A stretch of DNA of 7,849 nt from Lachnospiraceae bacterium (lineage in GTDB: Bacteria > Bacillota > Clostridia > Lachnospirales > Lachnospiraceae), in assembly GCA_021202715.1 (NCBI GenBank), contig JAJQCL010000038.1, positions 1 to 7,849 of the forward strand, given 5' to 3'. A program made the translations under genes and the position numbers. Below, in pieces: positions 1 through 4,622 of the stretch; position 1 is the first letter of the stretch, and every line of letters begins with the position of its first letter. A model generated the notes under the pieces. The model made no database searches, was not told where the DNA came from, and was given only the letters and a program-made list of their open reading frames with translations.

Positions 1-422
1 GAATAACCCAGCCCCAGCGTTTGTCCGAAGAAGGTCATACCGAAGAGGCCGAAGATGATGGAAGGAATGCCGGACAGGGTCTCCGTGGTGAACTCAATGG
101 CACTCACCAGACGCCCCGGCTTCGCATACTCATTCAGATAGATCGCAGCCCCCACGCCGATGGGCGTTGCCACAAGCAGCGTCATGATGACAATATACAG
201 TGTGTTGATGATATTTCCCAGGATCCCCGTGGTTCCTTTGAGCGCACTGGTGACCGTCGTCAGGAACGACAGGTTCACGCAGCGAATCCCGCGGAAAAAT
301 ACGTATCCAAGGATTCCCACCAGAAGAGCCACGGAGAAAGCCGCGCAGAGATAAATCAGGAAGCAGAGCACCATATCGCTGCCACGTCTACGGCGTCCCA
401 GAATACTGGTCTGGTTCGTCAT
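1..422 (-). CDS. pstA: PstA, phosphate ABC transporter permease (partial)
   Basis: This is the second membrane subunit of the PstSCAB importer, which pairs with PstC to carry phosphate across the cytoplasmic membrane. The first 140 codons are visible and the gene runs off the left edge; the family is usually about 280-300 residues, so roughly half is present. Three membrane segments can be read at about residues 17-43, 67-96 and 113-133. The stretch ETLSGIPSIIFGLFG (114-128) is a PstA/PstC family signature, equivalent to the ELLAGIPSVIYGLLG stretch in the neighbouring PstC. The start is fixed by AGGGGAGG seven bases upstream. The ATG overlaps the pstC stop codon as ATGA, so translation is probably coupled. 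pstB and phoU would be expected further left. Confidence 0.95.
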   Translation of the reverse strand, partial: MTNQTSILGRRRRGSDMVLCFLIYLCAAFSVALLVGILGYVFFRGIRCVNLSFLTTVTSALKGTTGILGNIINTLYIVIMTLLVATPIGVGAAIYLNEYAKPGRLVSAIEFTTETLSGIPSIIFGLFGMTFFGQTLGLGY

Positions 423-1339
423 TCGCTCACCTCCCCTCTCTTGAGGATCTTTGTCAGGCTGACATTAATGATCATGATAAAGACAAACAGAATCAGACCG
501 ATCGTGAAGAGGACCTGCCTGTGAGTCCCGCTGGCATACGACATTTCGCTGACGATGGCGGTGGTCAGGAAACGCACCGAGTTGAACGGCAGCGGGAAAT
601 TCACCGAGCTTCCCGAGACCAGCGTGATGGCCATGGCCTCGCCGATGGCCCGCCCCACACCCAGCACGATGGCGGAAATGATACCGGACTTGGCTGCGGG
701 AATGGTCACATGGAAAATGGTCTGAATCGGAGAGGCTCCCAGGGCCAGAGAAGCACTCCGCAAATGCCCCGGCACAGCCCGTAACGCCGACTCACTGATG
801 GTGATGACGGTCGGCAGAATCATAATGGCCAGCACCAGCACAGCCGAAAGCAGGTTGGAGCCTCCGGTAAACTGAGGGGGCGAAGAATTTTTAAAGATCA
901 GCAGCTCCAGCTTATACATCAGCGGGTTCAGGATCATCAGACCCAACAGACCGTAGATGACCGAGGGAATGCCCGCCAGCAGCTCCACGGCCGGCTTCAC
1001 GATACCCGCCAGCCGGGGCGGAGCAACCTCTGCCAGGAAAACCGCCGTCATCAGACCAATCGGAACACCCAGAACGATAGCCATGGCTGTGCCGAAAATG
1101 GATGTCAGAATAACGAACAGGATTCCGTAGCTGGGATCTGCTGCATCCGGTTTCCAGACGGTCCCGAAGAGCAGTTCTCCGATTCCCACATTGGCCAGGG
1201 CCGGAGTTCCCTTGAGGATCATATATAAGGTGATGGAGACGACAGCCAGCACGGCCACCAGGCCGCAGACGGTAAAGATCAGACCGGCCGCCTTCTCTAC
1301 AGTAGATTTCGATGCCCGATTGGCGACGATGGAATTCAT
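419..1339 (-). CDS. pstC: PstC, phosphate ABC transporter permease
   Basis: This is the full-length first permease of the high-affinity phosphate importer, 306 residues, the normal family size. About six membrane helices can be seen near residues 18-42, 72-100, 112-140, 162-182, 215-242 and 274-296. ELLAGIPSVIYGLLG (119-133) is the family signature. The cytoplasmic EAA-type loop that docks the ATPase PstB spans about 185-216, with ALGASPIQTIFHVTIPAA at its end. GVGRAIGEAMAI (227-238) is the conserved stretch in helix 5. The start is supported by GGAGGGG a few bases upstream (1343-1349). The gene follows pstS after a 175-base gap holding three stem-loops, and its stop overlaps the pstA start. 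Complete and intact. Confidence 0.97.
   Translation of the reverse strand: MNSIVANRASKSTVEKAAGLIFTVCGLVAVLAVVSITLYMILKGTPALANVGIGELLFGTVWKPDAADPSYGILFVILTSIFGTAMAIVLGVPIGLMTAVFLAEVAPPRLAGIVKPAVELLAGIPSVIYGLLGLMILNPLMYKLELLIFKNSSPPQFTGGSNLLSAVLVLAIMILPTVITISESALRAVPGHLRSASLALGASPIQTIFHVTIPAAKSGIISAIVLGVGRAIGEAMAITLVSGSSVNFPLPFNSVRFLTTAIVSEMSYASGTHRQVLFTIGLILFVFIMIINVSLTKILKRGEVSE
430..437 (-). promoter_or_regulatory. pstA ribosome binding site inside the pstC 3' end
   Basis: AGGGGAGG on the minus strand lies seven bases before the pstA ATG, within the last codons of pstC. Together with the ATGA overlap it supports the chosen pstA start and translational coupling of the two permeases. Confidence 0.8.
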
Positions 1340-1355
1340 AACCCCTCCATGAATC

Positions 1356-1385
1356 GAGCAGAGGCGGCTTTTTCGCCTCCTGCTC
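1356..1385 (-). other. Stem-loop just upstream of the pstC RBS
   Basis: An 11-bp inverted repeat (GAGCA-GAGGCG against CGCCTC-TGCTC, with one bulged base) closes a seven-base A-rich loop as read on the minus strand. It sits six bases before the pstC Shine-Dalgarno and has no following U-tract, so it is not an intrinsic terminator. A role in mRNA processing or stability is an inference. Confidence 0.7.
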
Positions 1386-1394
1386 GTCTGCGCG

Positions 1395-1435
1395 GGCTGC
1401 GTCCGGCGTCAGCCGGAAAAACTCATTACGCAGCC
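1395..1435 (-). other. Nested stem-loop in the pstS-pstC gap
   Basis: An outer perfect 8-bp stem (GGCTGCGT / ACGCAGCC) encloses an inner 5-bp stem (CCGGC / GCCGG, loop of four). The two arms are separated by an asymmetric A-rich (plus strand) segment. No U-tract follows on either strand. It is the middle of three structures between pstS and pstC. Confidence 0.65.
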
Positions 1436-1450
1436 TTGCGCATCAAGGCA

Positions 1451-1480
1451 TTTCCGCCCGGCCATATGGTCGGGCGGAAA
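1451..1480 (-). other. Strong perfect stem-loop after pstS
   Basis: TTTCCGCCCG and CGGGCGGAAA form a perfect 10-bp stem. The ten bases between them contain the palindrome CCATATGG, so the helix can extend further. It begins 34 bases after the pstS stop. On the minus strand it is followed by AAATGCC rather than Us, so it is not a classical terminator. It is well placed to protect the 3' end of a pstS-only transcript from exonucleases. That role is inferred from position and shape. Confidence 0.75.
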
Positions 1481-1514
1481 ACAGCGTGTGTGATGATAAC
1501 GACCGGATCTTCGG

Positions 1515-2477
1515 TCAGTCGACCGTGATCAGACCCACGGAAGCGATGATCTCCTTGCCCGCATCCGACTGCAGCCAGGCGAACAGAGCCTGCACCGCTT
1601 CACTCTGCTCAGAGATCTCTCCCAGCGTTGCCATGACGAACGGTCTCTGCAGGAAATAGCTGCCGTCCTTGATGTTCTCTTCGGTGGCCTCTACGCCCTC
1701 GAGAGTCACAGCCTTCACGGTGTCATCCAGCACATCCAGAGATACATAGCCGATGGCGCCGGGAGTGGATGCGACCTTCGCCATCACAGCGCCGGTGCTG
1801 TCCAGCTCATTCGCATAAGCGCAGGCATCCTCGATGCCCAGGATCTCTTCGAAAGCGCCCCGGGTACCGGAACCGGACTCACGTCCGACCACGACGATCG
1901 CCTGATCCTCACCGCCAACATCACTCCAGTTGGTGACCTCGCCGGTGTAGATCTGGATCAGTTGCTCCTGTGTCAGATCTTCCACCGTATTCGCCGTGTC
2001 CACGACCACCGCGATGCCATCGATGGCTACGATATTCTCGACCGCGCCGCCTTCCTTTTCCTCATCCTTCAGATTCCGGGAAGAGTTGCCGATGTCAACG
2101 CTGCCGGCCAGCAGAGATTCGATGCCCGCACCGGATCCGGTAAACTCAGCCGTCACGGTCACGCCGGGGTAGGTCTCCGGGAAGGCTTCCGCCACCGCGT
2201 TGGCCAGCTTCTCCATGGAAGTACTTCCCGCCATGGAAATGGTTCCCGTGATATCGGTGGAGATTTCTGCCGCTTCACTGGCTTCTGTTTCCGCAGCCGC
2301 CTCACTGGTGGTTGCTTCCGCGGTCGTTTCCGCGATGGTCGCTTCCGCTGTGGTCTGCTCCGCGGTGGTCTGCGCCGCCGTCGTCGAAGTGGATGAGCTG
2401 CTGCTGCATCCGGCCAGAGCGCTCATGGCCAGGGTCAGGGCACACAGGCTGCTGACGAATTTTACTGATTTTCTCAT
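1515..2477 (-). CDS. pstS: PstS, phosphate-binding lipoprotein
   Basis: This is the extracytoplasmic phosphate receptor of the Pst importer, 320 residues. A lipoprotein signal peptide ends in the lipobox LAGC with Cys24, so the mature protein would be lipid-anchored to the membrane. Residues 25-73 are a low-complexity Ser/Thr/Ala/Glu linker with repeated TTAE-like units. The binding domain begins near ITGTISMAGSTSMEKL (76-91). Phosphate-contact segments of the PstS family are recognisable: GSTSMEKL (84-91), GSGAGI (114-119), DIGNSSR (128-134) and GRESGSGTRGAF (198-209). TPGAIGYVSL (238-247) is another conserved stretch. The start is supported by AAAAGGAG with GGAG nine bases upstream. It is the first gene of the operon, behind a Pho box and extended -10. 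Confidence 0.97.
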   Translation of the reverse strand: MRKSVKFVSSLCALTLAMSALAGCSSSSSTSTTAAQTTAEQTTAEATIAETTAEATTSEAAAETEASEAAEISTDITGTISMAGSTSMEKLANAVAEAFPETYPGVTVTAEFTGSGAGIESLLAGSVDIGNSSRNLKDEEKEGGAVENIVAIDGIAVVVDTANTVEDLTQEQLIQIYTGEVTNWSDVGGEDQAIVVVGRESGSGTRGAFEEILGIEDACAYANELDSTGAVMAKVASTPGAIGYVSLDVLDDTVKAVTLEGVEATEENIKDGSYFLQRPFVMATLGEISEQSEAVQALFAWLQSDAGKEIIASVGLITVD

Positions 2478-2500
2478 GGTACTTCACTCCTTTTCTGTAT

Positions 2501-2523
2501 GGCTCCCTCCTTTTTGTGGAGCC
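2501..2523 (-). other. Short hairpin in the pstS leader
   Basis: GGCTCC and GGAGCC form a 6-bp stem in the predicted pstS 5' untranslated region. The 11-base loop is A-rich and ends in AGGAG. It lies 23 bases before the pstS ATG, upstream of the real Shine-Dalgarno. Its function is unknown and it may be incidental. Confidence 0.4.
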
Positions 2524-2560
2524 TGCTTTTCTTTTTTCGCCTCTCTCAAGGCACAGTCAG

Positions 2561-2569
2561 AGTGTAGCA
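2561..2569 (-). promoter_or_regulatory. Extended -10 of the pstS promoter
   Basis: The minus strand reads TGCTACACT, an extended -10 (TGN-TATAAT-like). It would place the transcript start near 2554 and give a leader of about 75 bases. At the expected -35 position the sequence is TATTTC, which is poor. That fits a promoter needing an activator such as PhoP. This is inferred from sequence only. Confidence 0.5.
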
Positions 2570-2598
2570 CGAAGCCCTGCCGCGAAATATCCTTTCAC

Positions 2599-2626
2599 GG
2601 TAAGGCTTTTGTAAAATGAAGGTAAA
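2599..2626 (-). promoter_or_regulatory. Candidate PhoP (Pho) box, three direct repeats
   Basis: Reading the minus strand there are three TTTACA-like hexamers, TTTACC, TTTACA and CTTACC. They are separated by exactly five bases each, giving an 11-bp period. This matches the TT(A/T/C)ACA-N5 layout known for PhoP sites in Gram-positive bacteria. The repeats lie about 32 bases upstream of the pstS -10. They fit phosphate-starvation control by PhoPR, although no phoP/phoR gene is in the window. Confidence 0.6.
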
Positions 2627-2650
2627 GAATAGATTTGCCCGGAAGCGGAA

Positions 2651-2669
2651 TTGTAAGGGGAATTTACAA
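2651..2669. repeat. Inverted repeat TTGTAA-N7-TTACAA
   Basis: A perfect 6-bp inverted repeat with a 7-base spacer lies in the divergent region between pstS and the plus-strand small gene. One arm contains a TTTACA hexamer on the plus strand. It could be an operator for either promoter, or an additional isolated Pho half-site. No direct support for either role. Confidence 0.35.
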
Positions 2670-2698
2670 GAAGCGCGGTGGCGCGACAAAGAAATATA

Positions 2699-2707
2699 TG
2701 TTATACT
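2699..2707 (+). promoter_or_regulatory. Extended -10 for the plus-strand small gene
   Basis: TGTTATACT is a near-consensus extended -10 whose transcript would start near 2714, about 80 bases before the ATG at 2795. No convincing -35 lies 17 bases upstream, which extended -10 promoters tolerate. It overlaps an alternative GTG start at 2678, arguing against that start. Confidence 0.5.
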
Positions 2708-2794
2708 GCCTTTATGATTATCTTTTCTCTGACTCTTCCTTTGGGAAAAGACGTTCTTGCCAGATCTGATTCAAAGACAGGAGGCGCTTTCTTC

Positions 2795-3070
2795 ATGATG
2801 TATCCATTTATGACTTTGGGAGATAAAACAGAGGTTGTTCATTCCGATGCCTACGATGTCAATGGAACTGAAACCGTAAAAGTATACTTTGAGAAACCCG
2901 TTTATGGCGGCTTTCACTCTGCAGAGTGTTATCTTCCTTCTTACGAGTGGAAGAACATTGAAGGTTTTTCTTCCGAAGAAATCGAAAATTTTCAGGAATA
3001 TCTCCAGACAGTAGCACACATTGTCATCCGTCTGGCACGCGAGGGGGGATTTGACAATTTCGCAAGCTGA
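2795..3070 (+). CDS. Uncharacterised 91-residue protein
   Basis: A small soluble protein without signal peptide or membrane segment. The frame is open from a GTG at 2678. I prefer the ATG at 2795 because AGGAGG (2779-2784) lies ten bases upstream and the predicted -10 overlaps the earlier start. The N-terminal half (starting MMYPFMTLGDKTEVVHS) looks like alternating beta strands, including VKVYFEKP. A conserved-looking ECYLPSYEW segment follows, at about residues 44-52. The last third, from SSEEIENFQEYLQ, looks helical and ends in REGGFDNFAS. It resembles short hypothetical proteins common in Clostridia as far as I recall, but I cannot name a function. It is AT-richer than the pst genes, divergent from pstS, and followed after eight bases by a 26-codon ORF. 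Confidence 0.7.
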   Translation: MMYPFMTLGDKTEVVHSDAYDVNGTETVKVYFEKPVYGGFHSAECYLPSYEWKNIEGFSSEEIENFQEYLQTVAHIVIRLAREGGFDNFAS

Positions 3071-3078
3071 GGTACATT

Positions 3079-3159
3079 ATGGATATCGCAGAAGCACGAC
3101 ATGCAGAAATCGAAGATAAGTGGCTCTCTTATTTTAGAGAAATTCGCTTCTACTGCTAA
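3079..3159 (+). CDS. Possible 26-residue small ORF or gene remnant
   Basis: An ATG-to-TAA frame of 26 sense codons encodes a charged peptide beginning MDIAEARHAEIEDKW and ending REIRFYC. A GAGG (3069-3072) overlapping the stop of the preceding gene lies six bases before the ATG, as in a translationally coupled pair. It ends six bases before the convergent ATPase stop. It may be a real small protein, the surviving N-terminus of a longer partner gene, or chance. I do not recognise it. Confidence 0.3.
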   Translation: MDIAEARHAEIEDKWLSYFREIRFYC

Positions 3160-3165
3160 CTATCC

Positions 3166-4428
3166 TTAAATCAGCCAGGCTGGAACATACCAGTTCTTCC
3201 TGTCGACAGGAATCAGATCCGGTGACATGCAAATAACAGCGCCGGTTCCTATATTAATTTTCAGGTGCGCAGCGCCGGAAAAAACAGCCTCCTGGTCCGG
3301 TTCCTTTTCAAGGGGACTGAGAACAGAGAAATTTTTAACGGCATTTTTGGGCGCCGAGCTTTTTTTAATCTCAACAGGATTCACCGTACCGTCCTGATAA
3401 ATGATCACATCTATTTCTTTCTTATTGCTGTCACGATAAAAATACAGCGGAGGCTTTTGACCCGCATTCAGATAACTCTTATATATTTCCGATACGACCC
3501 ATGTCTCAAAAAATTCTCCGCCCATAGCACCTGCTTCCAGAGTTGCGGCGCTGCTCCATCTTGTCAGATGCGCACACAGGCCCGTGTCCAGAAAATACAT
3601 CCTCGGCGCTTTAATGACACGCTTGAGCGCATTGTTCGAATAGGGCTGGATCAACGCGACAAGACCAGACGAAACCAGAACAGAAAGCCACTGCTTTGCC
3701 GTCGGCGCTGAGATTCCGACTTCATTTGCCAGAGCCTCATAATTCACATTTGTGGCCGTCCTGGCGGCAACAACACTCATGAAGTTCAAAAAGGCTGTTT
3801 CATCGGCAACCTGAGACAAATCTTTTATATCGCGGCTGATATATGTCTCGAGATAAGATTCATAATATTGCGCGCGGTCCACATCCGGATTTTCATAAAG
3901 ACGGGGCATCGAGCCCCTGAAAATCCTGTCATAAATTTCCGGCAAAGTCATCGGAACCACCTGTGTCATTCGCCGTGTCATTTCCGAAACATCTACATGA
4001 AAAGGAGAAAAACAGACGCCTCTGATCTCATCATTGCTCAGCCCCTGCATCTGGACAATTCCCGCGCGACCCGCAAGAGATTCCGTCACATGTTTCATCA
4101 TGTGAAAAGTCTGCGAACCCGTAAGCCAGAAATCACCGCAGCGTTTTTCCCGATCCACATAGATCTTGATATAATCAAACAATTCAGGAGCATATTGAAC
4201 CTCATCAATCAGGACCGGAGGGGCATAACGCTGAACGAAAAGTTCGGGATCACTTTTTGCAAAAGCGCGAATCGTCGGATGATCTAAAGAAACTATTTTT
4301 CGCTCCTTTTCGGCCATTTTGGTCAGCAGCGTCGTTTTGCCGATCTGCCTCGGTCCCGTTACAATCAGAACCGGAAACGTCTCGTTAATCTTCTTTATCG
4401 TTGGCTCGATGATTCTCTCATAATACAT
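3166..4428 (-). CDS. AAA ATPase with DUF4143 C-terminal domain
   Basis: A 420-residue cytoplasmic protein of the AAA_14/DUF4143 family, which is widespread, often accessory and of unsettled function. Walker A is GPRQIGKTT (25-33), Walker B is VLIDEV (72-77), and sensor-1-like LTGSQ is at 102-106. A winged-helix-like segment lies at about 229-257 (YEALANEVGISAPTAKQWL at its start). The C-terminal part has a PD-(D/E)XK-like pattern: E305/E306, then D340 within KKEIDVII, then E353-I-K355 in PVEIKKS. An in-frame ATG further upstream (4479) is less likely. The ATG at 4428 has GGAGG six bases upstream, and the predicted transcript starts only a few bases before 4479. The gene is AT-richer than the flanking operons and has its own promoter, suggesting an acquired cassette. 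It is complete and convergent with the plus-strand small genes. Confidence 0.9.
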   Translation of the reverse strand: MYYERIIEPTIKKINETFPVLIVTGPRQIGKTTLLTKMAEKERKIVSLDHPTIRAFAKSDPELFVQRYAPPVLIDEVQYAPELFDYIKIYVDREKRCGDFWLTGSQTFHMMKHVTESLAGRAGIVQMQGLSNDEIRGVCFSPFHVDVSEMTRRMTQVVPMTLPEIYDRIFRGSMPRLYENPDVDRAQYYESYLETYISRDIKDLSQVADETAFLNFMSVVAARTATNVNYEALANEVGISAPTAKQWLSVLVSSGLVALIQPYSNNALKRVIKAPRMYFLDTGLCAHLTRWSSAATLEAGAMGGEFFETWVVSEIYKSYLNAGQKPPLYFYRDSNKKEIDVIIYQDGTVNPVEIKKSSAPKNAVKNFSVLSPLEKEPDQEAVFSGAAHLKINIGTGAVICMSPDLIPVDRKNWYVPAWLI

Positions 4429-4490
4429 ACTGCACCTCCGTATCATAAAACGCGCCGCATCATATTTATGCAAATCCAAATTCCGATTTT

Positions 4491-4519
4491 ATTATTACAT
4501 AAAATTGAGGCGCTGTCAA
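4491..4519 (-). promoter_or_regulatory. Consensus sigma-A promoter for the ATPase gene
   Basis: On the minus strand a perfect TTGACA (4514-4519) is followed after 17 bases by AATAAT (4491-4496), five of six matches to TATAAT. Transcription would start near 4484, giving a leader of about 55 bases before the ATG at 4428. The -35 begins one base after the T-run of the terminator of the upstream gene. The ATPase is therefore probably transcribed on its own. Confidence 0.75.
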
Positions 4520-4520
4520 G

Positions 4521-4567
4521 AAAACCCACAGGCTCTTCTGAACTGACAGATAGAGTCTGTGGATTTT
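4521..4567 (-). terminator. Intrinsic terminator after the adaptor gene
   Basis: Arms of 15 bases (4521-4535 and 4553-4567) pair with two imperfect positions. The 17-base loop contains a further TCTG/CAGA mini-stem. The minus strand ends the hairpin with GGGTTTTCTT, a short U-tract. The plus strand also ends in TTTT, so the element could work both ways. It starts 56 bases after the adaptor stop codon. Confidence 0.7.
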
Positions 4568-4622
4568 AATGTTTAAATTCCCCGAAAAGTATGCGATTTT
4601 ACTTACAGACGTATGGTCGGCT

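Noticed and set aside
1451..1480. Intrinsic terminator after pstS
   Set aside because: The stem is strong, but the minus strand continues AAATGCC with no U-run. Likewise no T-run follows on the plus strand.
1962..2619. Plus-strand open frames opposite pstS
   Set aside because: They are antisense to a clear PstS and owe their length to the Ser/Thr/Ala linker codons. They have no good ribosome binding site or recognisable protein features.
2678..2794. Longer version of the small protein from a GTG at 2678
   Set aside because: The predicted -10 at 2702-2707 overlaps this start and no Shine-Dalgarno precedes it. The ATG at 2795 has AGGAGG at ten bases.
2795..4428. Toxin-antitoxin or defence system made of the small genes and the ATPase
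   Set aside because: The genes are on opposite strands and convergent, so they do not form an operon. The small proteins match no toxin or antitoxin that I can recognise.
4429..4479. Upstream ATG for the ATPase, adding 17 residues
   Set aside because: It lies only about five bases after the predicted transcript start and lacks a ribosome binding site. The ATG at 4428 has GGAGG and begins with the family-typical N-terminus.
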